A DNA stretch of 64,000 nucleotides from Spirochaetota bacterium (GCA_023398165.1 JAEWSQ010000007.1:62001-126000), one strand, 5' to 3'. Positions 1-9,901 are shown, counted from the first letter of the stretch. A program made the numbers and translations. The notes: generated by a model from the letters alone, not told the origin.

Positions 1-1
1 G

Positions 2-172
2 GTTCTTAAAGAATCTTCAGGACCGTCACTTTCATTGTTATTGAGCGATCACAGCGATCTTATTATCTATGGTGAAAATTCAATTACTTTAGCCTACCGT
101 AAAGGTTCTTTGTGGTATTCAGCAGTAATCACGTTTACTGTTGCAGAAAAAGGAGCCTCAAATGAAAAATAA
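2..172 (+). CDS. C-terminal end of a lipoprotein paralogous to the 5258-6463 gene (partial)
   Basis: An open frame enters from the left edge and stops at 170-172, giving 56 residues. Its end (ITLAYRKGSLWYSAVITFTV) lines up with the end of the InlB-repeat lipoprotein at 5258-6463 (LTFAYSIKGTWYSKLIFFTV), so I read it as the tail of a second copy of that protein. It overlaps the start of the next gene by 11 bases, as expected in an operon. The same order, InlB lipoprotein then beta-helix lipoprotein, recurs at 5258-9703. The frame and stop are seen directly; the family assignment rests on this short similarity only. Confidence 0.6.
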   Translation, partial: VLKESSGPSLSLLLSDHSDLIIYGENSITLAYRKGSLWYSAVITFTVAEKGASNEK

Positions 173-3100
173 AATAGTACTAGTATCAGTTGTAGTATCT
201 TTTTGCATCATCGCATCCGGCTGTTCAAACCTCTTTTCAATGCTCTTTGAGCCGATTGAACAAAAAGAGACAGCAGAAACATCGGTTCAGATTCTTCTAA
301 AAAACACAGGATCGGATGATTCCTCCCGTGTCATTGCACCCCCTAAAAAAGATTTAGCCGTTACGTTGACCGTAACAAAAACAGCCTTTCCCTCAGACAG
401 CTTTGTCATAAATACTCTTGAAAAAGGTGAAACCGGAATAATTATACCCCTCGAAGAAGGCGTTGAATATAGAATTGACGCTCAGGCTATAACACCTTCA
501 GGCGCTGTACTTCTTTCGGGAACATCGACCGGAACTCCTAAAAAAGGCGAGAATATTGTAGTCATAGACATGGGCTACACAAGAACTGCAGGCGGGAAGG
601 GCAGCCTTCTGGTACAGTATAAGGTATCGGCTGATATTGGAAAAAAAATACGGGCGGAGCTTATTCCTCTGTCGGGCGGGGATACTATTACCTGTACTGC
701 AGCCGAGTGCGTGTATGATGAAAATACATCGCTTCTTACGGTTAAAAAAGCCGATATTCCTTCCGGAACGTATATTTTCAGCCTGATATTTGCTCATGAA
801 CGCGGCGACATGTATTTAAATATAGACCCTGTCGTAGAAATAGCTGACAATTTTGAATCGGGTGCGGCAGAAATACTGACGTTAAATTCTGCAGACTTCA
901 TTAAAGCGGGAAACCTGTATTATGTAGCGGATGCTGCAAATACTACTGTAAAAGCCGGAAATTCGGGGCTGTATGCTTCGGTACCGGTAACGCTTGAGAC
1001 AGCTGTTATGAGTATTAACAGCAACCCGAATGTCAGTACGCAAAATCCTGCTAAAATAGTGCTTTTGGAAAACGTTTCATATAAGACTCCTATGAGTCCT
1101 GATTATCCGGGATTATGTTTTGTGAAAGATACGATAGTAACTTCTGCCGGCAGCGAAGTCCGGTCTATAACATTGGCTGAGAATGTTGATATAGTATTTA
1201 TAATCGGCATTGATACTTCATATGCAGCAGTAAACGGCATACAGCCTGTCTCGGCGCATGTAATCCTTGAGAACATTATTGTTCAGGGAGTAATAAAAGA
1301 CGGCGGCGATGTTGATAATACGTATAAAACTGATGGAACACAGAACGCAGCTTCCTTTGATGATCCCCTTTATTATGCAGCATCCGGTTTAGTCGGGATA
1401 TATAACGGCAAACTGACTCTTGCAAAAGGCTCCATGCTCCAAAATAATGCACTGCCTCTGAAAGTCACGATAGAAGGTACTACGCAGGATTCAAAAGGAG
1501 CTGGTGTAAAAATAGAAAAAGAGGGAAGCCTTACACTAGACGGCGGAACAATCCGCAACTGTACAGCAGCTTACGGCGGCGGAGTGTATGTTTCAGAAAG
1601 CGGCAGTATAGAGTTTATAAGCGGAAAAATTACGGAAAATGCAAACTGCTATACGATTTACTCATCATCTGAGTACCTGACGTATTATCCTGGTATAACG
1701 TATGCTGAGTACCTGACCAGGGCTGCACAAGATGCTTCAAGAACTCCCAACGGCGGTGCAGTATTTTTTTATAAGTTCGACAAGGGTGTAATGGATTCTG
1801 CCTCTGCTTCCTGGGATTCATGGTTCAGCGCATTAAAAACGGTTTGTGTAAACAACATGCATAAGGGGCCGGATTGTGCTGCTACAGTATATTCTATTAC
1901 AACAGAGGCTGCTCTTGCAGATGCGGTTAAAAAAACCGCATTGGGAGGGGTGTATGCAGAAATGGACAGCGGCTCTCTTACAATTACCCTCAGCGCACCC
2001 CTTTTAGTTCCCGGCTCTCTCTCTCTTGTAAAAAAAGATCCTGATGCCTGCATCATAAATGCAGGATTCACCAATCAAAGCGATCCGATGTTCAATATTG
2101 TAGCCGGAAATGCTGCAAATTTTGAACGAATAACATTTACGGGGTCTTTGACAGCCGGTTCATCATTAATGCGGATTACCGATGCTTTTGTAACACTGAA
2201 GAATTGTACTTTTAATAATAATTATATTACAGGAGACAGTACAGGCGGAGCACTTACCGTGCAGGGAACTAAGACTGAACTTATCTGCAGCGGTGTTACT
2301 GTTCAAAACTGCAGGGCTCACCGCGGCGGTGGCCTCTTTGTTTCCGGCGGAACAGTAGTTTTGAACAACTCAGCGATTTCTAACTGTTCGACAGTACTAT
2401 TCGATAATAAAGGAGGGCTCGGCGGCGGTATTTTCACACAAAATTCAACGCTTACGTATACCGGTTCTTCCGGAATTACAATGTGCTCTAGCGCTGTCGG
2501 TACCTCGGGCGGCGGAGAAGGCGGCGGCATGTACATAGGTCCCGTATCCAGTGTAAATCTGTTCACGTCTCTGGGAGGTGCACCTCTCCAAAACACAGCA
2601 GAGTTCGGCGGCGGTGTGTATATTGCCGCAGGCGGAAGAATAAACCTGTATTCAGGTGCAAACTTTTTAGATAATACAGCAGTGCAAAAGGGCAGTAAGT
2701 TGTTTATTCAAAACTACAGCCTCGAATCAATGTCTATTAACGGTACAACTCCGAGTGATTTCAGCTCTTTGACAAGCATGCTTACACCCATGGGCTTCCC
2801 CTCTGCAGCACCCCCTTATATTAACGACTATTTGTACTCAGGCGACGGAAGTTCGGGAAATCCATACTTAGTAAAAGATGCATCATCATTTAATGCAATG
2901 CGTTATGTACCCACAGATGCTAAATATTTTTCTCAAACGACAGATTTCAGTATGTTTACCTATAGTAATTTTGATCCAATTCCTCTTTTTAAGGGTATTT
3001 ATAACGGAAATTTGAGAAAAATAACAACAGTGCAGATGCCTTCAGCATCGGCTGAGAATTCTGGTCTTTTTGGAACGCTACAAAATGCGGAAGTAAGAAA

Positions 3101-4217
3101 CCTTTTCCTTGAAGGTGCTACTATTGCATCTACCGGTACAACACTTAAGAACTGCGGTATACTTGCAGGTTTAGTAATTAATTCAACGGTTGAGCGGTGT
3201 GGTGCAACAGGTGACCTTTCTATAAATTTGGGAATATTAGACACCAACAGCTGTACGGGCGGATTAATAGGAAAAGCTGAGGGATCGATCATACGTGAAT
3301 GCTTTTCTGCAATGGGTTTTTCTGCGCTCAATATTCAATTTTCAGGCGGTTTAGTAGGCTGGCTCAGCGGGGGATCAATAGAGGATTGTTATACTTCTAT
3401 GCTTGGAATTAATGCTTCTGTCAGTCCGGGTTTAAATTCCGGAACTCTCGTTGGAAAAGCAGAAAACTCGTACAGCATTAATAGAGCTCACTCTATTGGG
3501 CGCGCCTTCGGATCTCTCGCATCTGGTTTTATAGGATCGGTTACGGTCAGTAATATCCCCAATACATTTATGTACGGAACAACGACAGGTTCAGGTAGTT
3601 TAGGTGCTTCAAATTCAAATAAAACCCCTGCAGACTTAGTAAATCAGGCTACTTTCGGTCCCTATGCTTTCGGCACAGTCTGGAATATGGATCCCGGGAA
3701 ATCATTCCCCTATCTTGCATGGCATGAAGGGTATTATGTACCGCAGCCGTTAAGAGTAACCTCCATCGTATTTAAGAATGAGTGGGTTACTGCGGGGTCT
3801 CTGGAACAAAACGACACGATAGTAATTACATTTTCATCAAGTATTGATCCAGTAACAATACAGGCTGGTTTTACAGCTGGTACTTCGAAGACATTGGGCC
3901 CAGGAGAATTGACTCTTAACGCATCAACAAGCTCCCCCTCCCTGACATTTACAGGATCAGGAGCAGTCAATATAGGCTCTTTTACTGATACAACATCTGT
4001 TAGCAACACTGCATCGTGTGATGTTACTTCTATGCTGCTTGATATAAATGCTAAGATACTCACTCTTACTTTTGGTACTCCAACGGGAAATTTATTTGCT
4101 TCAACCTCTTCTGATGTAATTTCTTTTACTCCTTCCAGTGCGATTAAGAGTGAAAGCGGAGTAGATATTTATACAGGTATCACTGCTGATATTACAGCTG
4201 GTACCACGTTATTCTAG
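162..4217 (+). CDS. Large beta-helix/GLUG-motif surface lipoprotein
   Basis: 1351 residues from the ATG at 162, preceded by AAAAAGGAG at 146-154; a TTG at 141 lies upstream but is less likely. A signal peptide ends in a lipobox (IIASGC), so a lipid-anchored envelope protein is expected. Residues about 30-250 form an N-terminal module shared with the genes at 6494 and 9980. The middle is rich in GGGVY, GGALT and GGGLF turns separated by Asn/Cys-rich strands, typical of right-handed parallel beta-helices of polymorphic-membrane-protein type. Later GGLIG and GGLVG elements match the GLUG motif. The C-terminal ~150 residues (RVTSIVFKNEW onward) look like an Ig-like domain shared with the 6494 gene. 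The function is unknown; adhesion or glycan binding is plausible by analogy. A strong terminator follows. Confidence 0.8.
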   Translation: MKNKIVLVSVVVSFCIIASGCSNLFSMLFEPIEQKETAETSVQILLKNTGSDDSSRVIAPPKKDLAVTLTVTKTAFPSDSFVINTLEKGETGIIIPLEEGVEYRIDAQAITPSGAVLLSGTSTGTPKKGENIVVIDMGYTRTAGGKGSLLVQYKVSADIGKKIRAELIPLSGGDTITCTAAECVYDENTSLLTVKKADIPSGTYIFSLIFAHERGDMYLNIDPVVEIADNFESGAAEILTLNSADFIKAGNLYYVADAANTTVKAGNSGLYASVPVTLETAVMSINSNPNVSTQNPAKIVLLENVSYKTPMSPDYPGLCFVKDTIVTSAGSEVRSITLAENVDIVFIIGIDTSYAAVNGIQPVSAHVILENIIVQGVIKDGGDVDNTYKTDGTQNAASFDDPLYYAASGLVGIYNGKLTLAKGSMLQNNALPLKVTIEGTTQDSKGAGVKIEKEGSLTLDGGTIRNCTAAYGGGVYVSESGSIEFISGKITENANCYTIYSSSEYLTYYPGITYAEYLTRAAQDASRTPNGGAVFFYKFDKGVMDSASASWDSWFSALKTVCVNNMHKGPDCAATVYSITTEAALADAVKKTALGGVYAEMDSGSLTITLSAPLLVPGSLSLVKKDPDACIINAGFTNQSDPMFNIVAGNAANFERITFTGSLTAGSSLMRITDAFVTLKNCTFNNNYITGDSTGGALTVQGTKTELICSGVTVQNCRAHRGGGLFVSGGTVVLNNSAISNCSTVLFDNKGGLGGGIFTQNSTLTYTGSSGITMCSSAVGTSGGGEGGGMYIGPVSSVNLFTSLGGAPLQNTAEFGGGVYIAAGGRINLYSGANFLDNTAVQKGSKLFIQNYSLESMSINGTTPSDFSSLTSMLTPMGFPSAAPPYINDYLYSGDGSSGNPYLVKDASSFNAMRYVPTDAKYFSQTTDFSMFTYSNFDPIPLFKGIYNGNLRKITTVQMPSASAENSGLFGTLQNAEVRNLFLEGATIASTGTTLKNCGILAGLVINSTVERCGATGDLSINLGILDTNSCTGGLIGKAEGSIIRECFSAMGFSALNIQFSGGLVGWLSGGSIEDCYTSMLGINASVSPGLNSGTLVGKAENSYSINRAHSIGRAFGSLASGFIGSVTVSNIPNTFMYGTTTGSGSLGASNSNKTPADLVNQATFGPYAFGTVWNMDPGKSFPYLAWHEGYYVPQPLRVTSIVFKNEWVTAGSLEQNDTIVITFSSSIDPVTIQAGFTAGTSKTLGPGELTLNASTSSPSLTFTGSGAVNIGSFTDTTSVSNTASCDVTSMLLDINAKILTLTFGTPTGNLFASTSSDVISFTPSSAIKSESGVDIYTGITADITAGTTLF

Positions 4218-4244
4218 CAAAGAGAGAATAAAGTACGTTACACA

Positions 4245-4304
4245 GGGGGGCTTTGAAGTGTCCGGAAAACGGGATGCGCTTCAAGGCTCCTTTTTTTCTT
4301 TTTT
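4245..4304 (+). terminator. Rho-independent terminator
   Basis: Arms 4247-4260 and 4277-4290 can form a 14-pair stem (with G-T wobbles) around a 16-nt loop, followed by a T-rich tract at 4291-4304. It lies 27 bases after the stop of the first beta-helix lipoprotein and separates it from the FecR gene. Confidence 0.85.
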
Positions 4305-4472
4305 ATTCAATGATTAAAGCCGGCTGAGGAACAGGAGATTTTACAGAAAAGCAGATATGAAGCAAAGTTTTTTTATGAAAAAACAAGAGGATTGTGCTAC
4401 AATACATACAGGATGAGGTGTATAAAAGCAGTGTTTGCATGACGAATAAAGTGCGTGCTGTTGGAGGTCAAT

Positions 4473-5246
4473 ATGAAAAAATGTATTATTGCTTTATTAT
4501 GTACATTTGTTGCTCTTTCTCTTTTTGCCGATGAAGCAGTTATAAAAAGTGTTAAGGGAAAGGTGGAATACAGCAGCGACGGTCAAACATGGCTGAGTGC
4601 TGAGCCCAAACAGGTTCTTAAAAAAGGCGATTATATTTCAACCAGTTTTAAAAGTTCTGCCGTCATTGTGGTGAACGGTTCTCTCATAAATGTAAAAGCG
4701 CTTACCCGCATGACCCTCGATGAATTAACAAAGACGCCGGAAGGTCCGCAGACGGAGCTGTATCTTGTTTCAGGCAAGGTTACCGTAGAAGTAAAGCCTT
4801 CTGCCAATGAAGAAGTAACGACTTTTAAAGTAAAAAGCGCTATGGCGACCGCTTCTGTGCGCGGAACCGGTTTTGAGTTTGACGGTGAGAATCTTCTTGT
4901 AAACCATGGAGCTGTAGAGCTTATGGACAGCATCGGAGTCTCCCGTTCGGTAAACGGCGGGGAATTCGGTAATGCCGGTAAGAGAGGCAAAATGCCGGAA
5001 CCTGTCGTGGTAAAAAAACCTGCAGCCCCGGTTTTAACCGCTTCTTCTACCGATGAAGATATTGATAAAGCTGCAGAAGACTTAGGTTCTCTTCCGATCG
5101 AACAGGGACCTGATATTTTGATGACGCTTTCCACAGAGCTGGTTCCTGACACCGGTTCTTCTCCAAAGGCTGATGATCCTTCTCAGGGTCCCTCAGAAAC
5201 GAAAACCCCGGCTCCAACTGCAGATGTTGAAGTAGCTGTTCAATAA
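4473..5246 (+). CDS. FecR-domain secreted protein
   Basis: 257 residues from the ATG at 4473, preceded by GGAGG at 4463-4467; a GTG at 4455 is possible but has no ribosome site. A type I signal peptide ends near LSLFADEA. Residues about 22-165 fit the FecR domain: SVKGKVEYSSDGQTW, VLKKGDYISTS, ELYLVSGKVTVEV and a TASVRGTGFEF-like segment. In classic systems FecR is a transmembrane signal carrier, but this protein has no visible membrane helix after its signal peptide, so it is more like the stand-alone periplasmic FecR proteins common in spirochaetes. The tail (190-257) is Pro/Ser/Thr/Asp-rich and probably disordered. It opens a tight three-gene cluster with two lipoproteins (gaps of 11 and 30 bases). 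Confidence 0.82.
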   Translation: MKKCIIALLCTFVALSLFADEAVIKSVKGKVEYSSDGQTWLSAEPKQVLKKGDYISTSFKSSAVIVVNGSLINVKALTRMTLDELTKTPEGPQTELYLVSGKVTVEVKPSANEEVTTFKVKSAMATASVRGTGFEFDGENLLVNHGAVELMDSIGVSRSVNGGEFGNAGKRGKMPEPVVVKKPAAPVLTASSTDEDIDKAAEDLGSLPIEQGPDILMTLSTELVPDTGSSPKADDPSQGPSETKTPAPTADVEVAVQ

Positions 5247-5257
5247 GAGGTTTAAAA

Positions 5258-6463
5258 ATGAAAAAAATTAGACTAATTACTATACTGCTGGGACTTACAG
5301 TTCTCTTTGCAGGGTGTGATGCAGGATCAATTGTTCTCGGTTCAAGTGCCGTACAAGTAACAGTAAAACCGCTTATAACAGACAACACGCTGCAGATGGA
5401 TTCAGAGCGTGCTGTTCTTTCATTTACAGAACAGGTCATAACCGTGAAAGCACAGGCTGAAGGAATGAATCCTGTTTCTCAAGTTCTTTCATTTGACGCT
5501 GCAGCCGGATTATTTTCAGGCAGTGTGAAAGTGACCAAGGGTAAAGAAGTGACGTTCTCTGTAGAGGCAAAAGATGCGGCGGGAATAGTGTACGTTAAGG
5601 GCACTCAAACAAAACTGATAGAAACTGATTCCGACAAGATCTCTATTACTCTGGTGCCTCAGATAAGCGACCCCGACAAAAAGCAGACAATACCTGCATT
5701 TCTCGTTCCGTTTGATACAATAGAAAAAGGCGTTGTAAAGGGTGTTGTTTTTGCTCCGGACATTGCTCTGGATTTGAATTATGTGTATGAAGCAGCGGAT
5801 GTTGCCGTTACCGTGAGCACCAAAGAAGGGCAGGCGCTTTTAAACGGTACAAATGAATGGGCCATGAAACAGGGAGATGAGGTAATTATTTTCTTTGTAA
5901 GAACAGGCGATTCTCCTTCATTACTAGTACATCCGAAATACGTTACTGCAACCTTCGATTCCAACGGCGGAAATGGAACAATGGCTAATCAGGTTTTTAT
6001 ACCCGGAATTGCGGCAAAACTTACAAAAAATACGTTCCAAAAAGACGGGGTATCCTTCGGAAGCTGGAATACTGTAAAGGACGGAAGCGGAACATCCTAT
6101 AAAAATGAAGAATCGGTAACGCTTACCGCCGACACAACACTGTATGCACAGTGGCTCAACAATACCCTTACAATAGACATAACGGTTATTGACGGAGGAA
6201 ATGTTGTCGTAAACGGCGGAGCGGCTTTGAGCCCGGTTCCGTTGAATGGAACATTGAGTGTAACCGTTACAACTGATAAAGAAATCGAAGCATGCAAGTG
6301 GATACTGGCCGCAAAAGTTCTGACTGAATCGACAACGAAGACTATTACAATAAATTTAGCTGATCATACAGATGTTGTAAGCCCCGGTCTGAATCTGCTT
6401 ACTTTTGCTTATTCCATTAAAGGAACGTGGTACTCGAAACTAATATTCTTTACCGTTCAATAA
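5258..6463 (+). CDS. InlB-repeat (Flg_new) lipoprotein
   Basis: 401 residues from the ATG at 5258 with AAGAGG at 5245-5250. The signal peptide ends in lipobox VLFAGC. Residues about 25-140 resemble the N-terminal beta-module of the neighbouring large lipoproteins (a glycine-rich KGKEVTFSVEAKDAAG segment). About residues 228-300 form one Listeria-Bacteroides (InlB B) repeat, from ATFDSNGGNGTMANQ to ADTTLYAQW. The last 100 residues form another beta-rich domain ending in YSIKGTWYSKLIFFTV, matched by the partial gene at the left edge. It lies 11 bases after the FecR gene and 30 before the next beta-helix lipoprotein, so the three are probably co-transcribed. A surface role is inferred from the domains; no enzymatic motif is seen. 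Confidence 0.75.
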   Translation: MKKIRLITILLGLTVLFAGCDAGSIVLGSSAVQVTVKPLITDNTLQMDSERAVLSFTEQVITVKAQAEGMNPVSQVLSFDAAAGLFSGSVKVTKGKEVTFSVEAKDAAGIVYVKGTQTKLIETDSDKISITLVPQISDPDKKQTIPAFLVPFDTIEKGVVKGVVFAPDIALDLNYVYEAADVAVTVSTKEGQALLNGTNEWAMKQGDEVIIFFVRTGDSPSLLVHPKYVTATFDSNGGNGTMANQVFIPGIAAKLTKNTFQKDGVSFGSWNTVKDGSGTSYKNEESVTLTADTTLYAQWLNNTLTIDITVIDGGNVVVNGGAALSPVPLNGTLSVTVTTDKEIEACKWILAAKVLTESTTKTITINLADHTDVVSPGLNLLTFAYSIKGTWYSKLIFFTVQ

Positions 6464-6493
6464 GAAGGGAAGCGGACTTCAAGGAGCACAAGC

Positions 6494-9400
6494 ATGAAAA
6501 GCAAAATACGGATAATGCTTTTGACTTTAATTGTAGGGTTTTGTGTGCTGGTTTCAGGATGTTCTAATATCTTTACAATGCTGTTTGAGCCGGTACAGAA
6601 TAATAAGGCCGGAACTGCATTTCTTACTGTCGAACTAACTGATAATGCAAAAATTTCTTCATCAAGGGTTATAATGCCTTTGACAAACGGCCTAACATAT
6701 ACAGTCTCTTTACAAAAGGGCTCAGAGGACGCAAATCCTGTCATTAAGAAAGATTTAAAACCTTCAGATAAAGCAGCATTTGATGCATTGGAAATAGGGG
6801 CAGAATACACTGTAAACGCTTCCGGGGCGGCTGCAGACGGTGCAGCAGTACTTACAGGAAACGGAAAATTTACTGCGAAAGAAGGGGCAAATACCGTTGT
6901 TATTCAGGTAGGCCTTGTAAGGGGCAGCGGAACGGGGAATTTGTATGTGGAGTATAAAATTCCGCAGGATATAGGATTCAGCATGACTTCTCCAAGACTG
7001 ATTCCTTTGTTGGGTGGAGAATCTGTAGCATTTACCGAAACTGAGGCACACTACGATTCTGTTAAAGGGCTGTACATAGTAAATAAAAAAGGAATATCAG
7101 CAGGCACATACATACTATCTCTGCCGTATAGTATTTCTGGTGTAACAAAGTACCTGCCGGTGGATCCCCTCGTTGAAATATTTTCAGGCTTAACATCATC
7201 TATGACGGGACCTGTGGAAGTATCAGTTGAAAGTCAGGTACAAGGAAAGATGTTTTTTGCTGCGAACAGCATGACACTAGGCAGCACCGGTCTGACACCT
7301 GATGACCCTGTAACACTTGATCACGCATTGTTTCTCATAAATGCAGACACAACAGTAACCGAGGAAAATCCTGCTTTAGTAATAATTACAGAAAACATTA
7401 CTCTGCAGGAATCTCTAAATTATATTATTACAAAACCTGTTCTAATGTACACCTCGGGAAGTCCCGATCCGTATTCAATAGAATTTCAAGGCACAAGAAA
7501 CTTTGTCTTTATGGCCGGGCTCGATGAAGAGGAAGCGCCGTTATACGGCGGCGTTCCAATTACCGGAAGCCTGACACTATCGCACATTGTAATACAGCCG
7601 AAGGAAGGTTCATATGCTGTTAGGGGTTTATTGAACGCGGTTAACGGCTCTATTACTTTAGCTGGCGGCGTTGTACTGCAGAATAATACCATTTTAGCTT
7701 ATACATCTTCTTATTCAAGGGGAGGTGCAGTCTTTGTAAAGAGCACCGGATCTTTAATAACAAACGGAGCTGTGATAAATAACTGTTCTGCTAGTGAAGG
7801 AGGAGCTTTCTATATTGAGGGAAACGAGAATCCCGAAATCCTTTCTGAAGTAACACTCATAGATACAACAGTTACAAACTGTAAAGCAGGGTATGGAGGT
7901 GCCGTATATTCCAGCCAAAGAATAGCCGAAGCGGAATCTTTTACTACCGTATCTTGTACCGCAAGGAATGATTCCACTGTAGAAGCAGGAGGGTTCGGCG
8001 GTGCGTTATATATGAACGGTGGTTCATTTAATTTTATAAGCGGCAGTGTTCAAAACTGTACAGCAGCAACAACGAAGGAATCTATTGTACATGGCGGCGG
8101 AATATATGTTGGAGGAAATGGTGTACTTAACCTTAGTACCGGTTCTGTAACATTCAGCGGGAACGTACAACAAAATATATTTATAGAGAATTATTCACTC
8201 GATTCCATCAGACTCAATTATGCACCGATTACCACTTTTTTGGATTTCAAAGAAACAATAGATCAGTGCACCGGCGGAACATTTGTACCGGTCGATTACA
8301 ACGAATGTTTGTTTTCTGGAAAAGGAACAGAAGCAGTACCGTATGTAATAAATAATGCAGAAGATTTTAACGGGATCCGGTATATTCAAACGACTGGCAG
8401 GTATTTTATCCAGTCAGATGATCTTGATTTTACCGGACTCTCCCCCTTTGTACCTTGGGATTTTTTTTCTGGAATCTACAACGGAAACAATAGGAGAATT
8501 ATAAACTTTACAGGCGGCAGTGCTGGCGGCCGTTACGGATTATTTTATACTCTGAATAACGCACAGGTAAGCGGCATCTATTTAGAAAATGTGAGTATAA
8601 CCTTAGATGATTGGGCCGTATATGCAGGTTCTCTTGCCGCTGTATGTCAGAACAATTCTACCATTACGAATTGCGGTGCTACGGGAAATTTTACAGGAAC
8701 CGGATATACTGATACATACTGCGGAGGACTCGTAGGACAGCTGGTCGACAGTCAAATTTTATCTTCATTTTCATCGGTAGTAATAAGTACATCAGATGCC
8801 GGAACAGCAGGCGGATTAGTCGGTCGAGTAAGCGATACAACTGGAAACTATAGCAGTATTCAAAATTGCTATACATCGATGAGCAGTTTAACCGGCTTAA
8901 ATCAAACAGGGAACTATCTTGGAACGTTGGTTGGAAGCGTTGATTCTTCACAACCGATCACTGTTTCAAACTCCTACAGTACAGCCTACCCGCAAGGAAC
9001 TCTCAACACAAGGAATTTTATAGCCTATTCAGGTCCTCCTCCATCACAGACTTATACTTTTGCCTCCTATTATAACGCAAGCGGTTATTCGGCTGCAGCA
9101 AGCGATATTACTTTGGAGAATATGACAAAGCCTGTGACATATACCCCGAGCGGATTTACGAGTGCTCCCTGGATAATCCTTAATGATTCAAATACCTTCC
9201 CCTCTCTTAACTGGCATGCATCGTTGTACATGCCCGAATATTTTAGGGTCATGAGTGTTGAGTATAATGAGAAAATGGGCGGAACACCGGGTGTTATTGA
9301 AGCGGGAGATTTTATTGTTATTTATTTTAGCCATCCCGTAGAGCCTAAATCTATTAAAGAATCATTAACGGCGGGGGGCACAATTTCTACAAGCAGTAGT

Positions 9401-9703
9401 CTCTCATTATCAGCCACAACATCGAGTATGACATTTACCGGATCCGTTACTATAGGAAGTTTTGCATTGACAGGCAGTGTTTGTACCATTGAGGGATCTG
9501 TTGATGTTAACACCATAACACTAAGTACAGATGCTAAGCAGTTAACGCTTACCTTAGGTACTGTAAGCAGTCTTTCGTTTATTAATACTGAGTTGAATAC
9601 TAATAACTTCATAACTTTTACACCAAGTACTAATATCCGCAGTGCAATGCATAATCAGATTTTTTCTACACCCGTAGCAACAAATAGCGGAATTCTATTT
9701 TAA
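6494..9703 (+). CDS. Large beta-helix/GLUG-motif surface lipoprotein
   Basis: 1069 residues from the ATG at 6494 with AAGGAG at 6481-6486. Lipobox LVSGC. It is a paralog of the genes at 162 and 9980: the same N-terminal module (SSRVIMPLTNGLTYTVSL, about residues 30-250), then Gly-Gly beta-helix turns (RGGAVF, EGGAFY, YGGAVY, FGGALY, GGGIY), then GLUG elements (CGGLVGQL, AGGLVGRV). The C-terminal Ig-like block begins RVMSVEYNEKMGG. It is about 280 residues shorter than the first copy, mainly in the helix region, as expected if repeat units are gained and lost. It is the last gene of the FecR cluster and is followed at once by a terminator. The ligand is unknown. Confidence 0.8.
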   Translation: MKSKIRIMLLTLIVGFCVLVSGCSNIFTMLFEPVQNNKAGTAFLTVELTDNAKISSSRVIMPLTNGLTYTVSLQKGSEDANPVIKKDLKPSDKAAFDALEIGAEYTVNASGAAADGAAVLTGNGKFTAKEGANTVVIQVGLVRGSGTGNLYVEYKIPQDIGFSMTSPRLIPLLGGESVAFTETEAHYDSVKGLYIVNKKGISAGTYILSLPYSISGVTKYLPVDPLVEIFSGLTSSMTGPVEVSVESQVQGKMFFAANSMTLGSTGLTPDDPVTLDHALFLINADTTVTEENPALVIITENITLQESLNYIITKPVLMYTSGSPDPYSIEFQGTRNFVFMAGLDEEEAPLYGGVPITGSLTLSHIVIQPKEGSYAVRGLLNAVNGSITLAGGVVLQNNTILAYTSSYSRGGAVFVKSTGSLITNGAVINNCSASEGGAFYIEGNENPEILSEVTLIDTTVTNCKAGYGGAVYSSQRIAEAESFTTVSCTARNDSTVEAGGFGGALYMNGGSFNFISGSVQNCTAATTKESIVHGGGIYVGGNGVLNLSTGSVTFSGNVQQNIFIENYSLDSIRLNYAPITTFLDFKETIDQCTGGTFVPVDYNECLFSGKGTEAVPYVINNAEDFNGIRYIQTTGRYFIQSDDLDFTGLSPFVPWDFFSGIYNGNNRRIINFTGGSAGGRYGLFYTLNNAQVSGIYLENVSITLDDWAVYAGSLAAVCQNNSTITNCGATGNFTGTGYTDTYCGGLVGQLVDSQILSSFSSVVISTSDAGTAGGLVGRVSDTTGNYSSIQNCYTSMSSLTGLNQTGNYLGTLVGSVDSSQPITVSNSYSTAYPQGTLNTRNFIAYSGPPPSQTYTFASYYNASGYSAAASDITLENMTKPVTYTPSGFTSAPWIILNDSNTFPSLNWHASLYMPEYFRVMSVEYNEKMGGTPGVIEAGDFIVIYFSHPVEPKSIKESLTAGGTISTSSSLSLSATTSSMTFTGSVTIGSFALTGSVCTIEGSVDVNTITLSTDAKQLTLTLGTVSSLSFINTELNTNNFITFTPSTNIRSAMHNQIFSTPVATNSGILF

Positions 9704-9712
9704 TGTGTAATG

Positions 9713-9744
9713 AAAGCCTCCGTTCCAAGCCGGGGGCTTTTTTT
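9713..9744 (+). terminator. Rho-independent terminator
   Basis: Arms 9713-9722 and 9731-9740 form a 10-pair stem (AAAGCCTCCG with CGGGGGCTTT, one G-T pair), an 8-nt loop and a run of seven T at 9738-9744. It ends the FecR-lipoprotein cluster. Confidence 0.88.
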
Positions 9745-9753
9745 ATGTAGGGC

Positions 9754-9805
9754 ATGCAAAGACGCAAAGGTTCTAAGGTAAAGAATCTGCAGATTGTGCA
9801 GATTA
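9754..9805. repeat. Degenerate intergenic repeat pair
   Basis: Two short motifs lie side by side: ATGCAAAGACGCAAAGG at 9754-9770 and a GCAGATTGTGCAGATTA-bearing element at 9781-9805. Close relatives of both occur together again at 13599-13738. They lie outside genes and carry no open frame. They resemble the short non-coding repeats seen in many bacterial intergenic regions; their role is unknown. Confidence 0.55.
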
Positions 9806-9872
9806 CTCTGTATCTGTTGACCTGCAGGTTCTGTCTGCACCTGCTTAGTATTGTTTTTAAGTTTTAGTATCT

Positions 9873-9901
9873 TTGAAAATTGAGTAAATGTGATATACTA
9901 T
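9873..9901 (+). promoter_or_regulatory. Candidate sigma-70 promoter for the third beta-helix lipoprotein
   Basis: TTGAAA at 9873-9878 and TACTAT at 9896-9901 are 17 bases apart; an overlapping TATACT at 9894 would give 15. The pair lies about 80 bases before the start codon at 9980, in an AT-rich stretch after the previous terminator. Confidence 0.45.
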
